This document shows positions 7,282-12,473 of a stretch of 15,466 nt of DNA, one piece after another. The stretch covers positions 1 to 15,466 of the forward strand of contig CAMPIF010000042.1 of the NCBI GenBank assembly GCA_946886245.1, in the 5' to 3' direction. Both the position numbers and the translations under genes were made by a program. This DNA is from Ectopseudomonas composti (lineage in GTDB: Bacteria > Pseudomonadota > Gammaproteobacteria > Pseudomonadales > Pseudomonadaceae). Below the pieces are notes generated by a model. That model was not told the DNA's origin and searched no databases. It saw only the letters and a list, made by a program, of their open reading frames with translations. Position 1 is the first letter of the stretch; the number at the start of each line of letters is the position of its first letter.

Positions 7282-8646
7282 ATGAATAATGAAAACTGTG
7301 CCTCAGAAACACCCGATTGCACAGAACCAGAAGTGCTCGGTAAAGCCGCTGGCGCAGAGTCGCTGGCACCGCAGGAAAACCGCATAATGGGGCGGCTATC
7401 CTATTTGCTGGCCTGGTTCGGGGGCTGTGTCGCCATCGGTACCTTTGCCATGGGATCGAGCATCGTCGGCACTCTCAATCTCTTGCAGGCGAGCGTAGCC
7501 ATTGCAATCGGTTGCTTCGTCATCGGTATCGCCTTGGCACTCAACGGCGCCGCCGGTTACAAATATGGCATCCCCTTCATGGTCCAGGCACGCAGCGCCT
7601 TTGGCTTCACCGGCACCCGCTTCCCCGGCCTGGTCCGAGCAGTTCCGGCTATTGTCTGGTACGGCTTCCAAAGCTGGATTGGGGCCGCAGCAATCAATGC
7701 AGTGTCGACAACCATGTTCGGCTTCGACAACCTGGTGTTCTACTTCATCGCCTTCCAGTTCCTGCAAATCGGCCTTTCCATATTCGGCTTCCAAGGCATT
7801 AAGTGGCTGGAAAACGTTGGTAGTGTCTTCATTCTGTTTTCCCTCGTTTACATGTTCTACAGCGTGATCAATCGCTATGGCGATGAGATCACCACCAATC
7901 TGGTGAACATTGAAGGCACCTGGGGCCTGCCATTCTGGGGTGCCACCATGCTTTTTCTAGGCATTTACAGCACGATGATGCTCAACGTCAGCGACTATTC
8001 ACGCGAACTGAAGAAAGGCAGTAGCGCAGGTACGCTGACCACTATCTATGCCATGTCGATCCTTCCCTGCACCCTGTTTATGGGGCTGATCGGCTTGATG
8101 GTTTCCGGCGCCACGGGAGTCAGTGATCCGATACAGGTCTTCTCCAGCGCTGTCGACAACACCCCACTACTGATAATCACGCTACTGTTCATCGCCTTCG
8201 CTCAAGTGACTACCAACGTATTGAATAACGTGGTGCCGCCAACCTATATCCTCATGGATGTATTCAAACTTCCGTTCCGCACGGCGACCATCATCGTTGG
8301 CGTGCTCGCCTTCGGTACTTTCCCTTGGGAGCTGGTCAAAGAAGAGTCCTCTTCTGGGCTGCAAGTATTTGTACAAACTTACTCGGCGTTCCTCGGCCCG
8401 ATCTTCTCCGTGATGGTTGTGGACTACTTCATCCTGCGCCAGCGTAATTTGGACATTGCCAAGCTGTATGACGAAAACGGCCCATATCGCGGCGTAAACT
8501 ACGCAGCCATTGGCGCTTCGCTTCTCGGCGCCGCTGTTGCACTGAGCCTGCCCGTAATGTCGTGGTATGCCAGCCTGATACCCGCCGGCCTGAGCTACTA
8601 CCTGATGATGTTGCACTTACCCGCCTTCAAACGCTTTTGTAGCTGA
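7282..8646 (+). CDS. NCS1-family permease 2
   Basis: Second nucleobase:cation symporter-1 family transporter, 454 residues, clearly different in sequence from the first. Landmarks: RLSYLLAWFGGCVAIGTFAM (TM1), GYKYGIPFMVQARSAFGFTG (TM2-3 loop), LNVSDYSREL in TM6, and VVDYFILRQRNLDI near the C-terminus. The N-terminus is a hydrophilic stretch of about 33 residues. AAGAGG at 7268-7273 precedes ATG by eight bases. It lies directly after the racemase, so the two probably handle the same compound (allantoin or a hydantoin). GC content is visibly lower than in NCS1 permease 1: 28 of 60 bases are G or C in 8221-8280, against 40 of 60 in 5641-5700. That hints at separate acquisition. The gene ends at a strong terminator. 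Confidence 0.9.
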   Translation: MNNENCASETPDCTEPEVLGKAAGAESLAPQENRIMGRLSYLLAWFGGCVAIGTFAMGSSIVGTLNLLQASVAIAIGCFVIGIALALNGAAGYKYGIPFMVQARSAFGFTGTRFPGLVRAVPAIVWYGFQSWIGAAAINAVSTTMFGFDNLVFYFIAFQFLQIGLSIFGFQGIKWLENVGSVFILFSLVYMFYSVINRYGDEITTNLVNIEGTWGLPFWGATMLFLGIYSTMMLNVSDYSRELKKGSSAGTLTTIYAMSILPCTLFMGLIGLMVSGATGVSDPIQVFSSAVDNTPLLIITLLFIAFAQVTTNVLNNVVPPTYILMDVFKLPFRTATIIVGVLAFGTFPWELVKEESSSGLQVFVQTYSAFLGPIFSVMVVDYFILRQRNLDIAKLYDENGPYRGVNYAAIGASLLGAAVALSLPVMSWYASLIPAGLSYYLMMLHLPAFKRFCS

Positions 8647-8671
8647 GCTGTCTTGCCCAGCCAACAAGAAG

Positions 8672-9511
8672 CTAAGGCACTGACGAAGCCGGCGCCTGTG
8701 CGCCGGCTTTTTCTTTCTGCCGCTCGAGAAAGTCCACCTTCCACTGTTCCAGGCCGATGTAGTCGCTATCGAGGTTGGCCTCGACACGATAACTCGCCTT
8801 GAGCGCGGCAACCTGAGCCGAGCGCTCGGCGAGAAAGCGATCGAAACGCGCGATCAGCTGTGGATGACGAGCGCTGGACAGATGAAAGCTGCCACGGGTA
8901 TGCGGCAACTTGGGATCAAACACCAAAGCACCCGGGCGCGCGCGAATGTTGTCCAGATAATGGGTGGCCACCACCACGTTGAAGTAGGCGCCATCGGTGT
9001 CCTGCTTCAGCGCCTGGCGAATCATCTGGCGCAGATCATCGCTGTAGCTCAGCTGAATCTGCCCACTGTCGATAGGCTGTTCGTATCCGCGCGGTGTCCA
9101 GCCCTGCACCATGGCCAGACGACGGATGCTCTCCAGCGCCTGCCCCTGGCGCTGCGGTGCCACCAGCACGCCATCGACGTAATCGACCACGGCCTGGCTG
9201 TAGTGCAACGTCATGCCAGCCTTCTGTGCACCGGCCCAGTGCGGGCTGTCGGGATACTTGAGATCGATCTCGCCGCGCTGCAGGGCCGGCAGCAACTGAT
9301 CCACCGGCAACGCCTTGTAGCTCAGGCCGATACCGCTGTCAGCCGCGAAGGCATCCAGCACCTCACGAGCGAAGCCACGGTAATGACCTTCGGCATCGAG
9401 GCTGTAGTGCGGAGCGAATGGCAGGTCCTCGACGCCGACCACGTAGGTCTGCGCCAGGACTGCGGGTGTCAGCACAATGGTGGAAAACAGGCACAGTCGT
9501 ACGGGCTGCAT
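8672..9511 (-). CDS. Periplasmic substrate-binding protein, SBP family 3, orphan
   Basis: Solute-binding protein of the bacterial extracellular family 3 type, 279 residues. A signal peptide (MQPVRLCLFSTIVLTPAVLA, cleavage before Gln21) is followed by YVVGVEDLPFAPHYSLD, EGHYRGFAREVLDAFAADSG and a PVDQLLPALQRGEIDL segment, the usual lobe-1 pattern of this fold. AAGGAGG shortly upstream of ATG is a strong ribosome site. No permease or ATPase genes accompany it, so it either serves a transporter encoded elsewhere or acts as a sensor-type binder. It lies 43 bases downstream of moaA on the same strand, and so may be expressed with it. Ligand cannot be read from the sequence; amino acids are typical for the family. 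Confidence 0.83.
   Translation of the reverse strand: MQPVRLCLFSTIVLTPAVLAQTYVVGVEDLPFAPHYSLDAEGHYRGFAREVLDAFAADSGIGLSYKALPVDQLLPALQRGEIDLKYPDSPHWAGAQKAGMTLHYSQAVVDYVDGVLVAPQRQGQALESIRRLAMVQGWTPRGYEQPIDSGQIQLSYSDDLRQMIRQALKQDTDGAYFNVVVATHYLDNIRARPGALVFDPKLPHTRGSFHLSSARHPQLIARFDRFLAERSAQVAALKASYRVEANLDSDYIGLEQWKVDFLERQKEKAGAQAPASSVP
8686..8718 (+). terminator. Rho-independent terminator of the racemase-NCS1 unit, inside a convergent gene
   Basis: AAGCCGGCGC (8686-8695) and GCGCCGGCTT (8700-8709) form a perfect 10 bp stem with a 4-base loop followed by a T-rich tail (TTTCTTTCT). It lies 40 bases after the permease stop. The hairpin falls within the last codons of the convergent binding-protein gene (stop at 8672-8674). 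On the other strand no T-run follows, so it should act only on rightward transcripts. Confidence 0.88.
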
Positions 9512-9554
9512 TGGAGCCTCCTTATTGTTGTTATGGGAATCCGATCAGACGGGC

Positions 9555-10550
9555 TCAGCCGCCGGTCATACTCATGAAGCGCACCACCTGCACCTGCTCG
9601 TCGGTGGCGAAGTGATGCCGCTCGGGCTTCAGACGCAGCGCCTCGATCAGCGCCTGGCGCAGGCGTTCGCCGTCGCCCGGATGCGCGCGCAGCAGGCGCT
9701 TGAGGTCCAGCGCGTTGTCGTCGCCAAGACACAGCACCAGCTTGCCTTCGGCGGTGACCCGGACACGGTTGCAGTCACCGCAGAAATTGTGGCTGTGCGG
9801 CGAGATGAACCCCACCTGGGTCTGCGTGCCGACCACCTGCCAGTAGCGCGACGGCCCGCCGGTGACCTTGCTGCTGCGCACCAGCGCATGGCGCTGCTCG
9901 ATACGCTGGCGCACCTCGTCGCTGGAGCAGAAGGTCTGTTCACGGCTGTGGCTGACCACGCTGCCCAGCGGCATTTCCTCGATGAAACTGATATCCAGGC
10001 CGCGCGCGATGGCGAACTCGACCAGATCCTGCACCTCGTCATCATTGCGCCCGCTCTGCACCACGCTGTTGAGCTTGATCCGCTCGAAGCCGGCCGCGCG
10101 CGCCGCCTCGATGCCGGCCAGTACCTGGTCGAGCCTGTCGCGTCGGGTGAACGCGGCGAAGCGCTCGCGCTGCAGGGAATCCAGGCTGATGTTCAGACGC
10201 CGCACGCCCGCCGCGCGCAAGGGCGCTGCCATTTCGGCCAACTGCGAGCCATTGGTGGTGATCGCCAGGTCGTCCAGCTCGTCACGCTCACCCAGGCGCT
10301 GCAGCAGGCTCAGCAGGTTCTTGCGCACCAGCGGCTCACCGCCGGTGATACGAATACGCCGCACGCCAAGGCTGATGAAGGCATCGGCCACGGCGTACAG
10401 CTCCTCCAGGCTGAGAATCTGCTGACGCGGCGCGAACTGCATGTCTTCGCTCATGCAGTAGGTGCAGCGAAAATCACAGCGATCGGTCACCGACAAACGC
10501 AGGTAGGTGATGCGCCGACCAAAGGGATCGACGAGCTGATGGGTATTCAC
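9555..10550 (-). CDS. moaA: GTP 3',8-cyclase MoaA (molybdenum cofactor synthesis)
   Basis: Radical SAM enzyme that starts molybdenum cofactor synthesis by converting GTP to 3',8-cyclo-7,8-dihydro-GTP. It has 331 residues, full length. The N-terminal 4Fe-4S motif CDFRCTYC has Cys25, 29 and 32. The SAM-binding GGEP is at 70-73. The second cluster has Cys257, Cys260 (NFCGDC) and Cys274. The C-terminus ends in the essential Gly-Gly (MTGG). The start is a GTG at 10548-10550 with AGGAG eight bases upstream. It sits alone, without moaB/C/D/E, in a purine locus. Xanthine dehydrogenase needs molybdopterin, so an extra pathway-linked moaA makes sense. The shared intergenic region with the RutR-type gene carries both operator-like motifs. 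Enzyme identity is firm; the xanthine dehydrogenase link is inference. Confidence 0.95.
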   Translation of the reverse strand: MNTHQLVDPFGRRITYLRLSVTDRCDFRCTYCMSEDMQFAPRQQILSLEELYAVADAFISLGVRRIRITGGEPLVRKNLLSLLQRLGERDELDDLAITTNGSQLAEMAAPLRAAGVRRLNISLDSLQRERFAAFTRRDRLDQVLAGIEAARAAGFERIKLNSVVQSGRNDDEVQDLVEFAIARGLDISFIEEMPLGSVVSHSREQTFCSSDEVRQRIEQRHALVRSSKVTGGPSRYWQVVGTQTQVGFISPHSHNFCGDCNRVRVTAEGKLVLCLGDDNALDLKRLLRAHPGDGERLRQALIEALRLKPERHHFATDEQVQVVRFMSMTGG

Positions 10551-10632
10551 GGTGGGTCTCCTGCAGCGTCACGCGCCGAGACTTTTTGTCATGGATAACG
10601 TTGTGCGCGATAGAAACAGAAAAGTGATTTCC

Positions 10633-10640
10633 TGTATACA
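10633..10640. promoter_or_regulatory. TGTATACA operator-like site between moaA and the RutR-type gene
   Basis: Exact TGTATACA in the context TTTCCTGTATACAAAAA. It lies 83 bases upstream of the moaA start and only five bases from the RutR-like box at 10646-10661, so two regulators could compete or cooperate here. Confidence 0.65.
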
Positions 10641-10645
10641 AAAAT

Positions 10646-10661
10646 TTGACCCCAGGGTCAG
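10646..10661. promoter_or_regulatory. RutR-like box between moaA and the RutR-type gene
   Basis: TTGACCCCAGGGTCAG is an inverted repeat with the spacing of the E. coli RutR box; only the last base departs from TTGACC-N4-GGTCAA. A site next to its own gene is usual for TetR-type autoregulation. It is also placed to control moaA. Confidence 0.65.
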
Positions 10662-10691
10662 TTAAACGCTGAGCAGCCCGTGGCTGCTGGC

Positions 10692-10721
10692 TTGAGCCTC
10701 GCGCAAAGCCGGTGCTACCAT
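10692..10721 (+). promoter_or_regulatory. Candidate sigma-70 promoter for the RutR-type gene
   Basis: TTGAGC (10692-10697) and TACCAT (10716-10721) are separated by 18 bases, a fair -35/-10 pair about 40 bases before the start codon. A small hairpin (CCGCCG/CGGCGG, 10728-10741) follows in the leader. Moderate consensus only. Confidence 0.4.
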
Positions 10722-10762
10722 GCCCGACCGCCGTCCGGCGGCAGAGCAAACCACAGGGCCTT

Positions 10763-11407
10763 ATGACCAGCATTCGCGAGCGTAACAAAGAGCTCATCCT
10801 GCGCGCAGCCAGCGAGGAGTTCGCCGACAAGGGCTTCGCCGCCACCAAGACCAGTGACATTGCGGCCAAGGCAGGCCTGCCCAAGCCCAACGTCTACTAC
10901 TACTTCAAGTCCAAGGAAAACCTCTACCGCGAGGTCCTGGAAAGCATCATCGAGCCACTGCTGGCCGCCTCTGCCCCCTTCAACCAGCCGGGCCATCCGA
11001 GCGAAGTGCTGACCGCCTACATCCGCTCGAAGATCCGCATCTCCCGCGATCTGCCGCATGCCTCCAAGGTGTTCGCCAGCGAGATCATGCACGGCGCGCC
11101 GCACCTGTCGCCTGAACAGACCGAACAGCTCAACGCCCAGGCCAAGCACAACATCGCCTGCATCCAGCGCTGGATCGATCAGGGCCTGATGGCGAAAGTC
11201 GACCCGCATCACCTGCTGTTCAGCATCTGGGCAGCGACCCAGACCTATGCCGACTTCGACTGGCAGATCTCAACCGTCACCGGCAAGGCCAGTCTGGACG
11301 ATGCCGACTACGAAGCCGCCGCCCAGACCATCATTCGCCTGGTACTCAAAGGCTGCGACGTCAGCCCGATGCCGTCGATGGCCTCCGAGCTGGTGACCAG
11401 CGCCTGA
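10763..11407 (+). CDS. TetR-family transcriptional regulator, RutR type
   Basis: Regulator of 214 residues. The N-terminal helix-turn-helix covers about residues 29-50 (KTSDIAAKAGLPKPNVYYYF, followed by KSKENLY). The C-terminal half matches the RutR/YcdC ligand domain rather than generic TetR: ISRDLPHASKVFASEIMHGAPHL and LLFSIWAATQTYADFDWQIS parallel E. coli RutR closely. E. coli RutR senses uracil and thymine and represses pyrimidine-use genes, with links to purine metabolism. Here the gene lies among purine genes, so the effector may differ. ATG 10763 is chosen because the protein then starts MTSIRERNKEL at the expected distance from the HTH; upstream frame is open but has no family sequence. 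RutR-like boxes are found upstream of this gene and of both permease units. Confidence 0.88.
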   Translation: MTSIRERNKELILRAASEEFADKGFAATKTSDIAAKAGLPKPNVYYYFKSKENLYREVLESIIEPLLAASAPFNQPGHPSEVLTAYIRSKIRISRDLPHASKVFASEIMHGAPHLSPEQTEQLNAQAKHNIACIQRWIDQGLMAKVDPHHLLFSIWAATQTYADFDWQISTVTGKASLDDADYEAAAQTIIRLVLKGCDVSPMPSMASELVTSA

Positions 11408-11434
11408 CGCGAATCTGAAGCCTCCACCGATCCT

Positions 11435-11560
11435 GTAGGGTGTCGCGGGGCCGCCCAGGTCGCGCGCAATAAGTGTCAGGATCGTTTCGCAGATCACAGG
11501 AAAGACCACGCTTTACCGATCCACCGCTCTGGTGGATGTAAACAGCGACATCCACCCTAC
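11435..11560. repeat. 126 bp repeat with inverted ends, copy 1
   Basis: Begins GTAGGGTGTCGC and ends GCGACATCCACCCTAC, so its ends are inverted copies of each other. A second copy of the same length follows at 11594-11719. The two fill the gap between the convergent RutR-type and GlcG-like genes. GTAGGGTG-bounded elements are common in Pseudomonas intergenic DNA; this one has no coding capacity. Confidence 0.75.
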
Positions 11561-11593
11561 GCAACGCGGCGAGCCAGCGGCATATCCCGATCC

Positions 11594-11719
11594 GTAGGGT
11601 GTCGCGGGGCCGCCCAGGTCGCGCGCACCAGGGTCAAGGATCGTTTCGCAGATCACAGGAAAGACCACGCCTTACCGATTCACCGCTCTGGTCGATGTAA
11701 ACAGCGACATCCACCCTAC
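11594..11719. repeat. 126 bp repeat with inverted ends, copy 2
   Basis: Same length and orientation as copy 1, offset by 159 bases. Most differences are confined to one 10-base stretch after position 34, plus a few single changes. Its right end overlaps the stop codon of the GlcG-like gene on the other strand: the TAG at 11716-11718 is part of the repeat's GTAGGGTG terminus. Confidence 0.75.
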
Positions 11720-12150
11720 ACCCCGGCATCCGCCTTCAGCCCCAGCGACTCCAGCGCACTGACCGCACACTGCTCGTCGATATCCGAGGTGTCGCCGGTG
11801 ATGCCGACGGCGCCGATCACTTCGCCGCGTTCATCACGAATCAACACCCCGCCCGGCGCCGGAATCAGGCTGCCTTGCGCCAGATTGTTCACCGCACCAA
11901 TGAAAGCCGGGCGCTGCTGCGCGTCGGCGGCGATCAGCCGCGAGCCCTTGCCCAGGGCCAGCGCGCCCCAGGCCTTGCCGATGGCGATCTGTGGACGCAG
12001 CAGGCTCGCGCCGTCCTCGCGTTGCAGGCTGATCAGATGCCCGCCGGCATCCAGCACCGCCACCGTCAGCGGCGCCGCCTTTATCTCCCGCCCCACTGCC
12101 AGGGCACGACTGCCGATGGCGTTGGCGGTTTGCAGATTCAAGTTGCTCAT
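11716..12150 (-). CDS. GlcG/HbpS-like protein (DUF336 / haem-degrading family)
   Basis: Small single-domain protein of 144 residues in the GlcG/HbpS family. Visible family features: LTVAVLDAGGHLISLQREDGA, the RPQIAIGKAWGALALG helix, then IPAPGGVLIRDERGEVIGAVGITGDTSDIDEQCA. The start at ATG 12148-12150 has AGGAG eight bases upstream; an in-frame extension to 12276 lacks family sequence. No signal peptide is seen, so it is probably cytoplasmic. Members are often found beside glycolate or glyoxylate genes (glcG in E. coli) but their role there is not settled. Here it is divergent from gcl, with TGTATACA sites on both sides of the shared upstream region. Its stop codon lies inside the end of a repeat element, so its last residues may have been altered by that insertion. 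Confidence 0.85.
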   Translation of the reverse strand: MSNLNLQTANAIGSRALAVGREIKAAPLTVAVLDAGGHLISLQREDGASLLRPQIAIGKAWGALALGKGSRLIAADAQQRPAFIGAVNNLAQGSLIPAPGGVLIRDERGEVIGAVGITGDTSDIDEQCAVSALESLGLKADAGV

Positions 12151-12235
12151 GGTGATGACTCCTGAAGTGACAAAGGGAAAGAAACACCCAGGGCGCACGG
12201 GCGGTTGTGCGCACGGGCAATTCAGAACTCGCTCC

Positions 12236-12263
12236 ACTATCCCACCAGCAACAAAAAATTCAA
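12236..12263 (-). promoter_or_regulatory. Candidate promoter for the GlcG-like gene
   Basis: On the minus strand TTGAAT (12258-12263) and GATAGT (12236-12241) are 16 bases apart, about 85 bases upstream of the start codon. Match is moderate. A TGTATACA site lies just upstream at 12290-12297. Confidence 0.35.
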
Positions 12264-12289
12264 CCACTACATACAATATTATTTTTTAT

Positions 12290-12297
12290 TGTATACA
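12290..12297. promoter_or_regulatory. TGTATACA operator-like site upstream of the GlcG-like gene
   Basis: Exact TGTATACA flanked by T (TTGTATACAG) within a very AT-rich stretch (12250-12300) of the 323-base region between the divergent GlcG-like and gcl genes. One of two copies in this region; the other sits at the gcl promoter. Confidence 0.65.
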
Positions 12298-12394
12298 GTT
12301 ATCGCGACAGCCGTTCGCACCTGCCCCGCACAACCCGTCAAACGCACGTTTCAAAAGATTTTGCCCCAGACGACAGGCTGCACCGGAAAAAATG

Positions 12395-12424
12395 TTGACC
12401 GTGGAGTCATGGCCTGCATAGAAT
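12395..12424 (+). promoter_or_regulatory. gcl promoter, -35 overlapping a degenerate RutR-like box
   Basis: TTGACC (12395-12400) and TAGAAT (12419-12424) are 18 bases apart and make a good sigma-70 promoter, each matching five of six consensus bases. The -35 hexamer is also the left half of a possible RutR-like box (TTGACCGTGGAGTCAT, 12395-12410) whose right half is degraded. The start of transcription would fall near 12431, just before the TGTATACA site at 12440. Confidence 0.6.
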
Positions 12425-12439
12425 CCGAGCCAGGTGTTT

Positions 12440-12447
12440 TGTATACA
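12440..12447. promoter_or_regulatory. TGTATACA operator-like site just downstream of the gcl promoter
   Basis: TGTATACA extended to TTGTATACAA, the best-matching copy in the window. It lies 15 bases after the -10 hexamer, about +10, a classic position for a repressor that blocks polymerase. The gcl Shine-Dalgarno AGAGG (12461-12465) and ATG 12474 follow. Confidence 0.7.
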
Positions 12448-12473
12448 ATCTGATAACAAAAGAGGCACAAGAA

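Noticed and set aside
10712..10762. 17-residue upstream extension of the RutR-type regulator
   Set aside because: It overlaps the candidate promoter -10 and a leader hairpin and has no similarity to the family N-terminus.
11626..11637. GGTCAA in repeat copy 2 as a RutR-like box
   Set aside because: No matching TTGACC half at the right spacing, and it lies between convergent gene ends inside a dispersed repeat.
11435..11719. CRISPR array
   Set aside because: Only two long copies with inverted ends and one spacer-like gap; unit length and lack of cas genes do not fit.
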